A stretch of 64,000 nt of DNA from Sideroxydans sp. (GCA_013791855.1 VMTA01000019.1:62001-126000), one strand, 5' to 3'. Counted from the stretch's first letter, positions 33,484 to 44,226 are shown. Notes: generated by a model from the sequence alone, not told the origin. Translations and numbers: made by a program.

Positions 33484-35184
33484 ATGACGATGATCAGAAA
33501 CTGGTGGTATGGCTTGAGCATGCGGCTCAAGCTCTCTCTGCTGATCCAGGTGGGGCTGCTCATCATCCTCGTTTTCACCCAACGCTGGCTGATGGCCAGC
33601 TTCGAAACTAAGATCCTGCAGTCTGCTCAGGTGCGAGCCGAGGAGACTGCCGACGGCATCATCAACGGCATGAACATGCTGATGCTGACCAGCCAGATAT
33701 CCGATCCGGCGAACCGTATGCTGTTCATCGACAAGATGAGCCAGTCGCGCGGCATACGCGAATTGCGCATCATCCGTTCCGAATTGGTAGACCGTCAGTT
33801 CGGTCCCGGACTGCCCGAGGAGCGGGTGCGGGACGAGATCGACCGGCGCGTGCTGCAGACTGGGAAACCCTATTTTGAGCGTCGCGATGCCGAGAAGCAG
33901 TCATTGCGCGCAGTCTTCCCTTTTATCGCCAGTCATAACTACAAAGGAACAGATTGTCTGGCCTGTCACCATGTGCCGGATGGAACGGTGAATGGCGCGG
34001 CAAGCATCGTGCTGGACCTGACCGAGGAATTCGAGCTTATCCGTTCGATCGATGCCTGGTTGTGGATAGGGCAGCTGTTGTTGCAGCTCGTGTTGTTCTT
34101 CATGATCGATGTGCTCATCCGTTCCTTCACCAATCCGCTGAAAAAGTTGCAGAACGTCATGTCCGCCATACAGGAGGACGGTGATCTGTCACGTCGAGTG
34201 GATATCAAATCGCGCGATGAGATCGGCAAGATGGCGAATGCCTTCAATGCGCTGACGGACAGTCTGCAGAAGAGCGTAGAGCAGGTGAAGCAAGGCCAGG
34301 AACAACTCAGGCTGGCGGCCGAGGTGTTCGTCAGCAGTGCAGAAGCCATCGTGATCACCGATGTGAACAACAACATCATGCAGGTCAACCGGGCCTTCAC
34401 CCAGATCACGGGATATGCGGCCGAAGAGGTGATAGGCAAGAATCCGCGCATCCTGAAATCCGGCGAGCAGGGGCCGGAGTTCTACAAGGAGATGTGGGAC
34501 ACCCTGCTGTCGACCGGCTCATGGCAAGGCGAGGTGATGGACCGGCGCAAGAGCGGCGAGGTCTACCCGAAATGGCTATCGATCGCCGTGGTCAAGAACG
34601 AACAGGGCGAGATCACCAATTACATCGCACTGTTCACCGATATCACCGAGCGCAGGGCTTCCTTCGAGCGGATACAGCAGTTGGCGCATTTCGATGCCCT
34701 GACCAATCTGCCCAACCGTACTTTGCTGAACCAGCACATCGAACAGTCCTTACTGACCGCCAAACGCAACCGCAACAAGATGGCTTTGCTGTTCCTCGAT
34801 CTGGATGGATTCAAGGGCGTGAACGATACCCTGGGCCACCATGCGGGCGATATGCTTCTGCGGGAAGTATCTATTCGCCTGAAGAGATGTGTCCGCGAGA
34901 CGGATATGGTGTCGCGACTGGGAGGGGACGAATTCGTCGTCGTGATGTCTGCGATCAACAAGTCTGAAGATGCTGCGCAGGTGGCCCAAAAGATCATTGC
35001 CTCGATCTGCGAACCATTCGAGATCGAAGGCCATACGGTGAACATCGGTACCAGTATCGGTATCAGTATCTATCCGGACGATGCGGACGAAAGTGACAGC
35101 TTGAAGAAGTTCGCCGATGCGGCGATGTACGAGGTCAAGCAGGCGGGGAAGAACCATTACCGCTTTCACGGCCAGCCGATTTAA
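33484..35184 (+). CDS. Membrane-bound PAS/GGDEF diguanylate cyclase with periplasmic c-type heme motif
   Basis: The 566-residue protein begins with a membrane helix (15-33), a periplasmic domain (34-192) with one CLACH c-heme motif at 158-162, a second helix (193-212), a HAMP linker (213-265), a PAS domain (about 280-390) and a GGDEF domain with intact active site RLGGDEF (478-484) and inhibitory I-site RETD (471-474). It should make cyclic di-GMP in the cytoplasm in response to a heme-sensed periplasmic signal such as redox state or a diatomic gas. The 3' end overlaps the converging smr gene by 50 bases. Heme attachment is predicted from the motif. Confidence 0.88.
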   Translation: MTMIRNWWYGLSMRLKLSLLIQVGLLIILVFTQRWLMASFETKILQSAQVRAEETADGIINGMNMLMLTSQISDPANRMLFIDKMSQSRGIRELRIIRSELVDRQFGPGLPEERVRDEIDRRVLQTGKPYFERRDAEKQSLRAVFPFIASHNYKGTDCLACHHVPDGTVNGAASIVLDLTEEFELIRSIDAWLWIGQLLLQLVLFFMIDVLIRSFTNPLKKLQNVMSAIQEDGDLSRRVDIKSRDEIGKMANAFNALTDSLQKSVEQVKQGQEQLRLAAEVFVSSAEAIVITDVNNNIMQVNRAFTQITGYAAEEVIGKNPRILKSGEQGPEFYKEMWDTLLSTGSWQGEVMDRRKSGEVYPKWLSIAVVKNEQGEITNYIALFTDITERRASFERIQQLAHFDALTNLPNRTLLNQHIEQSLLTAKRNRNKMALLFLDLDGFKGVNDTLGHHAGDMLLREVSIRLKRCVRETDMVSRLGGDEFVVVMSAINKSEDAAQVAQKIIASICEPFEIEGHTVNIGTSIGISIYPDDADESDSLKKFADAAMYEVKQAGKNHYRFHGQPI

Positions 35185-35688
35185 GTAACACCCGCACCGC
35201 GCCGCTGCCACCGGCATTCATCGGCGCATCGCAGAACGCCAGCACCAGCGGGTGCTGGATCAGCCAATGTCGGGCCAGACGTTTCAGCAAGCCTTCCCCT
35301 TGTTCGCTATGCCAGCCTTTGCCGTGGATCACGTTCACGCAGCGCAGGCCGTGCTGCGTCGCCTGATGCAGGAACGATGTCAGTAGTCTTCTTGCTTCAT
35401 CACTGTTCAAACCATGCAGATCAAGCTCATCCTGCACCGGCCATTCGCCGCGACGCAGTTTGCGCAGCGTCATTCGATTCAGTCCGTTGCTTAAGTATTC
35501 AGTGGGCGCAACATCGCCCGCGCCATGATCGGAGAGTGTATCGGCGACTTCTGTTTCGGGAAGGCGGTTTTGCGGACGTGATTTGCGGGGAACGGGAGAG
35601 GGGATGCGACGGCCACTGGGCTTGAGTGGCGTCACGTCGTCCAGCAGTTGCCGGAACAAGTTTTCATCCTGTTCCGGCGTATCTTTCA

Positions 35689-35689
<1 letters not shown>
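35135..35689 (-). CDS. Smr-domain protein (DNA/RNA endonuclease-like)
   Basis: A 184-residue protein with a disordered, charged first half and a C-terminal Smr domain: DELDLHGLNSDEARRLL near residue 88 and NVIHGKGWHSEQGEGLLK near 118, both diagnostic. Stand-alone Smr proteins of this kind (SmrA/SmrB-like) cut nucleic acids, and SmrB cleaves mRNA at collided ribosomes; which applies here is unknown. The ATG at 35689 overlaps the trxB stop (TGATG). Its end overlaps the diguanylate cyclase gene on the other strand. Confidence 0.87.
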
Positions 35690-36687
<998 letters not shown>

Positions 36688-36728
36688 TTAACAGTAGGGG
36701 GGAGGGCTGTCGAGTAAAATGCTCGGCC

Positions 36729-37682
36729 ATGAGATTGATCAGCCTGTTTTTCCTGTTGTTGTCGAGTCAACCTGCCTTCGCGGTCCAGTTGCCCGGCATC
36801 CCCCAATTCATAGATGAAATGGTAGAGCGCCACCATTTCAAGCGTGCCGATCTGGAACGGGTGTTCCGCCGTGCAGAACGCCGTCCGGACGTGATCGAGG
36901 CGATAGAGAAACCTGCCACCTTGAAGCCGTGGGCCGAATACCGCGCCAATTTCGTCAATCCGCAACGCATCAAGGACGGTCTCAAATTCTGGATGAAGAA
37001 CGAGACTTACCTGAATCGCGCGCAGCGCCAGTTCGGCGTGCCGGCCGAATACATCGTTGCCATCATCGGCGTGGAGACCATGTACGGCAAACAGACCGGA
37101 CGCTTCCGCACACTGGATGCGCTGACGACACTTGCGTTCGATTTTCCGCGTCGTGCGCCGTATTTTCGGGCTGAGCTGGAAGAGTTCCTGCTGTTGTCGA
37201 GTGAGCAGGATTTCAATCTGCTGGCGATCAATTCTTCATACGCAGGCGCGCTGGGCATCCCGCAGTTCATGCCGAGCAACTATCGTAAATATGCGCTGGA
37301 CTACAACGGCAACGGCCATGTGGACATCCTGCATGAACCGGCCGATGCCATCGGCAGTGTGGCGAACTACTTCAAGCACTACGGTTGGCGTAGCGGCGAG
37401 CCGGTCGCTACCCAGGTGCGTGTCGCTGAAGGAAGCAAATTGGGCGATCTGCTGGTGGCGAGGCCGGTCAAAGGGTGGACGACCGATGCGGGTGTGTTAT
37501 TTGAAGGTGAGGAGAAAGACATCTTGCCACCGGCATGGCTTCTGGATCTGACGCTGGAGAACGGTAAGGAATACTGGCTGGTTTTCGAGAACTTCGACGT
37601 CATCATGCGCTACAACATCAGCAGCTATTACGCGATGTCGGTACACCAACTGGCAGAGGCGTTACGCGCGTCCCGGCCCTGA
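36729..37682 (+). CDS. mltB: Lytic murein transglycosylase B
   Basis: MltB cleaves the glycan strands of peptidoglycan to 1,6-anhydro ends. The 317-residue product has an N-terminal signal sequence (MRLISLFFLLLSSQPAFA, without a lipobox cysteine, so probably soluble or periplasmic), the catalytic glutamate in IIGVETMYGKQTGRF near residue 116, and SYAGALGIPQFMPSNYRKYALDYNGNG. The stop is adjacent to that of the converging NlpC/P60 gene. Confidence 0.93.
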   Translation: MRLISLFFLLLSSQPAFAVQLPGIPQFIDEMVERHHFKRADLERVFRRAERRPDVIEAIEKPATLKPWAEYRANFVNPQRIKDGLKFWMKNETYLNRAQRQFGVPAEYIVAIIGVETMYGKQTGRFRTLDALTTLAFDFPRRAPYFRAELEEFLLLSSEQDFNLLAINSSYAGALGIPQFMPSNYRKYALDYNGNGHVDILHEPADAIGSVANYFKHYGWRSGEPVATQVRVAEGSKLGDLLVARPVKGWTTDAGVLFEGEEKDILPPAWLLDLTLENGKEYWLVFENFDVIMRYNISSYYAMSVHQLAEALRASRP

Positions 37683-38150
37683 TCAATACACGCGGCGGGC
37701 GCCGTTGTAGCGCGATCTCCAGTAGTTGAGTTCCATGCTCTCCACCCGAATCCGGCTGCCGGTCTTGGGCGCATGCACGAACTTCCTTTCGCCGACGTAG
37801 ATGCCTACATGCGAGTAGGGGCGGCGCATGGTGTCGAAGAACACCAGATCGCCGGGGCGCAAGTCGCTTTGCCGCAAGGGTTCGCCGACACCACTGATCG
37901 CTTTGGTCGTCCGGGGGAGTTGGATATCCAGTACTTCCCGGTACACATGGCCGACATAGCCGCTGCAATCGAATCCGCTGCTCGCACTGCTGCCGCCATA
38001 TTGGTAAGGAGTCTCGGCCAGACTCATGGCATACATCACCAGGTCGTTCATTTGATCATTGCGCGCGCTGCCGATTTGCGCAGGTGCAGAACCGCAGGCG
38101 GTCACGAAGGTAAGCAGAAGTAGTAAGGACAATTTTTGCATGGCGGACAT
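37683..38150 (-). CDS. NlpC/P60-family lipoprotein (cell wall hydrolase)
   Basis: A 155-residue lipoprotein: signal LLLLLTFVTAC with lipobox cysteine at about residue 19, then an NlpC/P60 domain with the catalytic cysteine in GFDCSGYVGHVY, the histidine in SHVGIYVG and a further histidine in KFVHAPKTG. Such enzymes cut peptide crosslinks in peptidoglycan, like MepS (Spr) of E. coli. It converges with mltB with no gap. Confidence 0.92.
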   Translation of the reverse strand: MSAMQKLSLLLLLTFVTACGSAPAQIGSARNDQMNDLVMYAMSLAETPYQYGGSSASSGFDCSGYVGHVYREVLDIQLPRTTKAISGVGEPLRQSDLRPGDLVFFDTMRRPYSHVGIYVGERKFVHAPKTGSRIRVESMELNYWRSRYNGARRVY

Positions 38151-38270
38151 CCCGAGAGTTGGTGGGGATTATATAGGCATGCGGCCCAAGCGGCTGACGG
38201 GCTGCAAAACCGGGGCCCGTGGAACCTTCTTCTCAAGTAGAATCTGGGCATCAATCAACTGGAGCGCGCG

Positions 38271-39362
38271 ATGAGTTTTTCCGAAATCGATGTACAGAAT
38301 GCACTGAAGAGCCTGATCGATCCCAATACCAAAAAGGATTTCGTTAGCGGTAAATCCGTCAAGAACGTCAAGGTCAGCGGTAGCGATGTGACGCTGGACA
38401 TCCTGCTCGGATATCCGGCACAGAGCGTCTGGAGTGAGATCAAGGCGCAGGTCGAGACCCATCTGAAGACTGCCTTGACCGGTGCAGGCAAGATCGAAGC
38501 CAGTGTCAGCAGCAAAGTCGTGCCGCACGCGGTGCAGCGTGGCGTGAAGCTGGTGGACGGTGTGAAGAACATCATTGCGGTGGCTTCCGGCAAAGGCGGC
38601 GTGGGCAAGAGCACCACTGCGGTGAATTTGGCGCTGGCGCTGGCCGCTGAAGGTGCGCGCGTTGGCATGCTGGATGCGGATATCTACGGGCCGTCGCAAC
38701 CCACCATGCTGGGGCTGAGCGGCAACCCCGATTCTGAAGACGGCAAGACCATGAAGCCGCTCATCAATCACGGTCTGCAAGTGATGTCGATCGGCTTTCT
38801 GATCGACGCGGATACACCGATGATCTGGCGCGGTCCGATGGTGACGCAGGCGCTGGACCAGTTGCTGCACCAGACCAAGTGGGACAACCTGGATTATCTG
38901 GTGATCGACCTGCCTCCCGGCACCGGCGACATCCAGCTCACCCTGGCGCAGAAAGTACCTGTCACCGGTGCGGTGATCGTCACCACGCCGCAAGACATCG
39001 CGCTGATGGACGCGCGCAAGGGGCTCAAGATGTTCGAGAAGGTCGATGTCAAGATCATCGGCATCGTGGAGAACATGAGTACTCATATCTGCTCGAAGTG
39101 CGGCCACGAGGAGCATATCTTCGGTGCCGGCGGCGGCGAGAAGATGTGCGCCGACTACAACACCGAATTCCTCGGCAGTCTGCCGCTGGACATCCGTATC
39201 CGCGAACAGACCGATTCCGGAGAGCCCTCTGTCGTGTCCGATCCGGACGGCAGTATCGCCAAGGTGTACAAACAGATCGCACGTCGCGTGGCGGTAAAGA
39301 TCGCCGACATGGCGCAGGATCATAGCGCGGCGTTCCCGAAAATAGTCGTTCAGAACACCTGA
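38271..39362 (+). CDS. apbC: Iron-sulfur cluster carrier ATPase Mrp/ApbC
   Basis: ApbC-type P-loop ATPases bind and deliver [4Fe-4S] clusters. The 363-residue product has an N-terminal MIP18-like domain (about 1-90), the deviant Walker [17 protein letters not shown] near residue 106, the Walker B region [16 protein letters not shown] and the cluster-binding pair in [14 protein letters not shown] near 268. Its last base overlaps the surE start (TGATG). Confidence 0.95.
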   Translation: MSFSEIDVQNALKSLIDPNTKKDFVSGKSVKNVKVSGSDVTLDILLGYPAQSVWSEIKAQVETHLKTALTGAGKIEASVSSKVVPHAVQRGVKLVDGVKNIIAVASGKGGVGKSTTAVNLALALAAEGARVGMLDADIYGPSQPTMLGLSGNPDSEDGKTMKPLINHGLQVMSIGFLIDADTPMIWRGPMVTQALDQLLHQTKWDNLDYLVIDLPPGTGDIQLTLAQKVPVTGAVIVTTPQDIALMDARKGLKMFEKVDVKIIGIVENMSTHICSKCGHEEHIFGAGGGEKMCADYNTEFLGSLPLDIRIREQTDSGEPSVVSDPDGSIAKVYKQIARRVAVKIADMAQDHSAAFPKIVVQNT

Positions 39363-40111
39363 TGCGCATTCTGATCAGTAACGACGACGGCTATTTCGCG
39401 CCGGGTCTGGCTTGTCTGGCGCAACACCTTTCCGCCATCGCAGAAGTGACCGTGGTGGCGCCCGAGCGCGACCGTAGCGGGGCCAGTAATTCGCTTACGC
39501 TCAACCGTCCTCTCAATCTGCGCCGTGCAGCCAACGGTTTCCATTATGTGGACGGAACACCGACCGACTGCGTGCACCTCGCTGTGACCGGCATGCTGGA
39601 TGTGCAACCTGACATCATCGTTTCCGGTATCAATGCAGGGGCGAACATGGGTGACGACACCATCTATTCGGGTACGGTGGCTGCGGCAACGGAGGGCTTC
39701 CTGCTAGGGATCCCGGCGATCGCCATTTCCATGGCAAAACATGATCCTGAATATTTCGATACGGCAGGCAGGGTCGCGGTCGAGTTGGTGCAGCGCTTCA
39801 TGCGTGAGAGCCAGCCGCACCCGTGGCTGCTCAATGTGAACGTGCCGGATATCCCCTACGCGCAATTGCAAGGCATGGAAGTGACTCGTCTGGGCAAGCG
39901 CCACAAAGCCGAGCCGGTGGTCAAAGCCAGCAATCCGCACGGACAGCCGATCTATTGGGTCGGGCCTGCGGGCAAGGCGCAGGACGCGGGCGAGGGCACG
40001 GATTTCCACGCGATAAACAATGCCCGTGTTTCCATCACACCTTTGCAGATCGATCTGACCCAGTACAGCCAACTTGATGCGGTGCGCGCCTGGATGGGGA
40101 CTGGTGCATGA
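39362..40111 (+). CDS. surE: 5'-nucleotidase SurE
   Basis: SurE hydrolyses nucleoside 5'- and 3'-monophosphates with a divalent metal. The 249-residue product has the N-terminal metal motif [12 protein letters not shown] (the two aspartates near residue 8), SGASNSLTL and the [22 protein letters not shown] loop. Overlapping junctions on both sides (TGATG with apbC, ATGA with pcm) show an operon in the conserved surE-pcm-nlpD order. Confidence 0.96.
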   Translation: MRILISNDDGYFAPGLACLAQHLSAIAEVTVVAPERDRSGASNSLTLNRPLNLRRAANGFHYVDGTPTDCVHLAVTGMLDVQPDIIVSGINAGANMGDDTIYSGTVAAATEGFLLGIPAIAISMAKHDPEYFDTAGRVAVELVQRFMRESQPHPWLLNVNVPDIPYAQLQGMEVTRLGKRHKAEPVVKASNPHGQPIYWVGPAGKAQDAGEGTDFHAINNARVSITPLQIDLTQYSQLDAVRAWMGTGA

Positions 40112-40764
40112 ACTTGCAGCACGCGGGTATCGGCATGACCTCGCCTCGCACGCGCGCGCGCATGATCGAGCGTTTGCGTGCCCAAGGCATCCGCGACGAG
40201 ACCGTGCTGGCGGCGATGAACAATGTGCCGCGCCACCTGTTCGTGGACGAGGCGCTGGCAGGCCGTGCCTATGACGACGTCTCGTTGCCGATCAACTACG
40301 GACAGACCATCTCGCAGCCCTACATCGTGGCGCGCATGACCGAGGTGCTGCGTAACGGCAAGCAACTGGGCAAAGTTTTGGAGGTCGGTACCGGCTGCGG
40401 TTATCAGGCGGCTGTGCTGGCACAGGTCGCGCAACAGGTTTACAGCGTGGAACGCATCCTGCCCCTGCACGAACGCGCGCGCAAACTGCTGCGCGAATTG
40501 AAGATCAGGAATGTCGTGTTGCGTCATGCGGATGGTACGAGCGGATTGACTGAAGGTGCGCCGTTCGAGGGCATCATCATGGCTTGTGCCGCACCGGCAT
40601 TATCCGAGTCGCTGAAAGCTCAGCTGGCGGTGGGTGGTAGAATGGTGCTGCCGGTCGGTACGCAGGAACAATTTCTTTATCTGGTCGAGCGTACCGAAAG
40701 CGGTTTCAAGGAGACACGTCTGGAGGCGGTGAAATTCGTACCGCTTCTGGCAGGGATAGCATGA
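40108..40764 (+). CDS. pcm: Protein-L-isoaspartate O-methyltransferase
   Basis: Pcm methylates isoaspartyl residues in damaged proteins to start their repair, using S-adenosylmethionine. The 218-residue product has the family motif [16 protein letters not shown] near residue 88, preceded by [15 protein letters not shown], and the C-terminal [14 protein letters not shown]. Starts within the surE stop (ATGA) and ends overlapping the nlpD ATG in the same way. Confidence 0.96.
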   Translation: MNLQHAGIGMTSPRTRARMIERLRAQGIRDETVLAAMNNVPRHLFVDEALAGRAYDDVSLPINYGQTISQPYIVARMTEVLRNGKQLGKVLEVGTGCGYQAAVLAQVAQQVYSVERILPLHERARKLLRELKIRNVVLRHADGTSGLTEGAPFEGIIMACAAPALSESLKAQLAVGGRMVLPVGTQEQFLYLVERTESGFKETRLEAVKFVPLLAGIA

Positions 40765-41651
40765 CTGGCCTCATTTCTAAAACACGACATACGACTCCGA
40801 TCCTCATCGCCTTGCTGGCGGCGGCACTGCTGAGCGCCTGTGCAGGTCCCGCAGCCAGTGGCAAACGCGCGCCCATTGTGGAATATGGCGCAGGTCCTGT
40901 TCCTTATGCTGCTGAAAAACCTGCAGAGACCACCACGATCTATGTAGTACAGGCGGGCGACACTTTGTACAGCATCGCCTTCCTGAACGGACTGGATTAC
41001 ATGGAAGTGGCGCAACAGAACGGTCTCAAGGATCCTACTGCCATCCAAGTGGGGCAGAGACTGCGTTTGATCGTTCCCGTCGAGGAGGTGGTATCCGAAG
41101 TGTCTGTTCCGGTCGCTACGCGCATCCCGCGTGCGGGCGAGGTCAAGAATCAGCCCAAGGTGGGACGCTTGCTGTATTCGGCGCAAGCTTTGGCCAAAGC
41201 GCAACACATGCAGGATGACGATCCTTCCGCAACATCTGTCGCCAGTTCGGCACCAGCGCCGACTGTGGTTGAGGAAGGGGTGGAGTGGGGGATGCCGACA
41301 CGCGGCAAGGTCATCGCCGGTTATGCGAAGAGTGCCAACCGCAAAGGTGTGGACATCGCCGGTGCGCAAGGTCAACCCATACTCGCCAGTGCTTCAGGAA
41401 AGGTCGTGTATAGCGGCAGCGGCCTGCGCGGCTATGGCAAGCTGGTCATCATCAAGCACAACACCACCTTCCTCAGCGCCTATGCCCACAACGACCGTCT
41501 GCTGGTGAAAGAAGGCCAAAGCGTGCGCAAGGGACAGAAGATCGCCGAGATGGGCAGCACTGATACCGATCAGGTCAAGCTGCATTTCGAGATTCGTCGC
41601 ATGGGCAAGCCGGTCGATCCTGCCAAGTATCTGCCGCTGATGAAGTCTTGA
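40761..41651 (+). CDS. nlpD: NlpD-like lipoprotein, LysM and degenerate M23 domain
   Basis: NlpD activates the amidase AmiC during cell division. The 296-residue product has a lipoprotein signal (ALLAAALLSAC), a LysM domain (IYVVQAGDTLYSIAFLNGLDYMEVA, near 55-100) and a C-terminal LytM/M23 domain. In the latter the first zinc-ligand histidine is missing (NRKGVDIAG where HxGxD is expected), as in known amidase activators that are not hydrolases. The gene is last of surE-pcm-nlpD; the rpoS gene that often follows is absent here. Confidence 0.92.
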   Translation: MTGLISKTRHTTPILIALLAAALLSACAGPAASGKRAPIVEYGAGPVPYAAEKPAETTTIYVVQAGDTLYSIAFLNGLDYMEVAQQNGLKDPTAIQVGQRLRLIVPVEEVVSEVSVPVATRIPRAGEVKNQPKVGRLLYSAQALAKAQHMQDDDPSATSVASSAPAPTVVEEGVEWGMPTRGKVIAGYAKSANRKGVDIAGAQGQPILASASGKVVYSGSGLRGYGKLVIIKHNTTFLSAYAHNDRLLVKEGQSVRKGQKIAEMGSTDTDQVKLHFEIRRMGKPVDPAKYLPLMKS

Positions 41652-42487
41652 GCGACAACGCCCTTAACGTGAACGACCATGACCGGGCCAGCGCCGGTCT
41701 GCGCTATGTCTACCCGGTCGTGTCGCGTCGCGCGGGCGGCGTTTCCATCGGCATCAATCTCAATACCAATAACGCCTGTAATTGGCGTTGTATCTATTGT
41801 CAGGTTCCGGACCTGAAACTGGGCGCTGCACCAACTGTCGATCTGGCGCTGCTGGAGCTGGAGCTGAGCGGATTCTTGCACGAGTTGCAGCATGGCGATT
41901 TCATGCAGCGCGTACCGCCCGAGATGCGGCGCATCAACGATATCGCACTCTCCGGTAATGGCGAGCCGACCAGCGCGCTTGAATTTCCCCAAGTGGTCGA
42001 ACTCATCGGCAGGCTCAAGCCCGCCGATCTCAAGCTGGTGCTGATCACCAACGGCAGTCTGATGCAGCGTGACACCGTGCAGCAGGGACTGCGCCGTATG
42101 GCGCAACTCAATGGCGAAGTTTGGTTCAAACTGGATCGTGCCAGCGAGGCAGGCATGCTGCGCGTGAACGATACGAAGTCACAGATGGATGCGGTGCTCA
42201 AGAATCTGGCAACCGCCGTCAGTTGCTGTCCCAATACATGGTTGCAGACTTGCTGGTTCGCATTTGATGGTGCGGCGCCCGACAAGCAGGATGAGGATGG
42301 CTATCTGGATATGCTGACGTCTTGTGCGAGGCTGGGCATCCACCTGCAGGGTTTGCTGCTATACGGTCTGGCACGCCCCTCCTTGCAAGCAGAAGCGCCG
42401 CGTCTGTCGGCATTGTCGGCGCAGCAGATGGAAGCCTTTGCGGCGCGTATCCGGAATCTGGGGTTGGCCGTAAAAGTGTCGGTCTGA
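41648..42487 (+). CDS. Radical SAM protein
   Basis: A 279-residue radical SAM enzyme: the cluster motif CNWRCIYCQ lies near residue 44, followed by IALSGNGEPTSALEFPQVVELI, the SAM-binding GNGEPT segment, and a strand-helix pattern up to KLVLITNGSLMQR. No second cluster domain is visible. The substrate is unknown; similar proteins are annotated only as radical SAM. It starts with TTG overlapping the nlpD stop (TTGA), and converges on the EAL gene with a three-base gap. Confidence 0.82.
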   Translation: MSDNALNVNDHDRASAGLRYVYPVVSRRAGGVSIGINLNTNNACNWRCIYCQVPDLKLGAAPTVDLALLELELSGFLHELQHGDFMQRVPPEMRRINDIALSGNGEPTSALEFPQVVELIGRLKPADLKLVLITNGSLMQRDTVQQGLRRMAQLNGEVWFKLDRASEAGMLRVNDTKSQMDAVLKNLATAVSCCPNTWLQTCWFAFDGAAPDKQDEDGYLDMLTSCARLGIHLQGLLLYGLARPSLQAEAPRLSALSAQQMEAFAARIRNLGLAVKVSV

Positions 42488-42490
42488 AAC

Positions 42491-43975
42491 TTATTGTTCT
42501 TCAAGTGCGCGCGGACGGGAGATGCCGAAGCCTTGTGCGTAGTCGATACCCAATTCATTTAGTTTGCTGATAAGTTCATCGCTTTCCACCAGTTCTGCCA
42601 CGGTGCGCACGCCGATCTTCTTTGCTACACGGTCGATGGAGCTGACCTTTGCCAGATTGACCGGGTCGCGCAGCAGACCAAGGATGAGGCTGCCATCGAT
42701 CTTGATGAAGTCCACCTGGAAGCCGCGTATGCGGTCGAACGAGACGTTGTCTCGCCCGAAACCGCTCAAGGCGACCCGGCAATCGCAAGCTCTGACCTGC
42801 CGGATGAATTCAGCCGCATTCTCTCCGCGCTGTGTCAGTTCGGCATCAGTCACTTCAAAACACAGGCTGCCTGCCGCCGCTTCATATTCCTGTAACAGGG
42901 TTCTCAGGAACTCCGGGAATTCCGGATCACCCAGCGTGGCAGCGGCGAGGTTGATGAAGAACATCGAGTCTTTACGACTGTGGCTGGCCGACCATGCCAG
43001 CACATGCTGGATCACCCAGCGATCCAGATAGGGCATCAGGCCGTGCCGTTCTGCCAGCGGAAAGAATGCGCCGGGCGGCAGCAGACCTTCTTCTTCTTCC
43101 TGCAGGCGGATAAGGATCTCGTAGTGTTCGGCTCCACCGCTGTTGAGTGGGAGCGGGGCGATCAACTGGCAGTAAAGGCGAAACTCGCCATGCTCGATGG
43201 CGGTGATGATGCGTTTACCGGCATTCTTTTGGCCGGTGATCTGTTCCGAAAATGCGTCTATGTATAGTTCCTGCCCCGCTTGAGACTCATCCCCGGCGAT
43301 GGGCTGCTCGTTGGGAGGCGCTTGAACCGGAGTCAGATCGCTGCGGCCGGTGATGTCATCCGCCAGAAAGTAGAAACCATTGATTTTCCCAGCCTCGTCG
43401 TATTGCGGAACGTGGGTGACCGACAGGTGATAGAGCGCGCCGTTCTGCATCGCCTGTGTGCGCTCGTAGCGGACCTCCTGCCCATCCAGTGACTGCCGCA
43501 CCGCAGTGGCGATCTCTGCGCTGACCTTGGGGCCGAGTATCTCGCGAATGTGGTGGCCGTCTATCTGCTCGGGGCGCATCCCCAGCCAGTCATGGAAGGC
43601 GCGATTATGGTAATGGCATTGGCCTTTGCTATCGAACAGCGCGACCATGGTCGACAGGGATTCGTCCATGAGTTGCAGGCGGGGACGGTCGGTGGAGTTC
43701 TTTTGATCGGCGTGCTTGCGCAGCAGTGTCTCGCGCTCCAGCTTGCTTTTGAGGGCGGCAAGTTGTGCCGTGCGGCGCATCAGCAACCAATCAGAGTGTG
43801 AGGCGCGCACTGCTTCGGCCAGAATGGCGGCGACCAGTATGCCGGTCAGGAATGCTGTCCATAGCAGGTTGGATTCGGTGAAGGAGATGGCGAACACAAG
43901 GGCGGACGCAGTGGCGACCACAGCCAGAGCGGCGACATAGTTTCGTATGGTTCGGAATAGCGTCCGTTTCTGCAT
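42491..43975 (-). CDS. Membrane PAS-EAL protein with degenerate EAL active site
   Basis: The 494-residue protein has two membrane helices (about 12-31 and 36-56), a coiled coil, a PAS domain (about 105-210) and an EAL domain (about 250-494). EAL domains hydrolyse cyclic di-GMP. Here the signature glutamate is present (E286 in YEILIRL), as are N342, E374 and K425 (DFIKIDG), but the metal-binding DDFG is SGFG (404-407). Loss of both aspartates suggests no or little activity, so a binding or sensory role is more likely. GGGAGCG precedes the ATG at 43975. Confidence 0.85.
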   Translation of the reverse strand: MQKRTLFRTIRNYVAALAVVATASALVFAISFTESNLLWTAFLTGILVAAILAEAVRASHSDWLLMRRTAQLAALKSKLERETLLRKHADQKNSTDRPRLQLMDESLSTMVALFDSKGQCHYHNRAFHDWLGMRPEQIDGHHIREILGPKVSAEIATAVRQSLDGQEVRYERTQAMQNGALYHLSVTHVPQYDEAGKINGFYFLADDITGRSDLTPVQAPPNEQPIAGDESQAGQELYIDAFSEQITGQKNAGKRIITAIEHGEFRLYCQLIAPLPLNSGGAEHYEILIRLQEEEEGLLPPGAFFPLAERHGLMPYLDRWVIQHVLAWSASHSRKDSMFFINLAAATLGDPEFPEFLRTLLQEYEAAAGSLCFEVTDAELTQRGENAAEFIRQVRACDCRVALSGFGRDNVSFDRIRGFQVDFIKIDGSLILGLLRDPVNLAKVSSIDRVAKKIGVRTVAELVESDELISKLNELGIDYAQGFGISRPRALEEQ

Positions 43976-44107
43976 CAAGCGCTCCCTTGTGATGCGTTGA
44001 TGTTCGTTATGGCCGATTATGGCACCAAGTCGGCCCAAGTCGCACCCGTTCGGGTCGAGAAGCTTGTGGGTGGCATCTTTGACGAGGCATGGAAGTGCCT
44101 CAACAGC

Positions 44108-44136
44108 TTGAGTCGGCAGGGGAGTTCGGTTACAAT
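44108..44136 (+). promoter_or_regulatory. rpsB promoter
   Basis: TTGAGT (44108-44113), a 17-base spacer, and TACAAT (44131-44136) form a good sigma-70 promoter about 120 bases before rpsB. The leader it would produce is unusually long. Confidence 0.65.
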
Positions 44137-44151
44137 GCGCGCCCCGTTTAT

Positions 44152-44226
44152 CCGGCAACCGCCGGTGGGCGGGAATTCACACACTCGTTCATGTTGGGGT
44201 GTCCTACGGGATCAGGCTGGCGAGTG
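44152..44226 (+). promoter_or_regulatory. Structured rpsB leader, possible S2 autoregulatory element
   Basis: The untranslated leader holds a hairpin CCGGC-AACC-GCCGG (44152-44165) and a second pairing CACTCG (44182-44187) with CGAGTG (44221-44226). Ribosomal protein S2 represses its own operon through the leader in several proteobacteria; whether this fold corresponds to that element is not known. The remainder of 43976-44258 shows nothing else recognisable. Confidence 0.3.
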
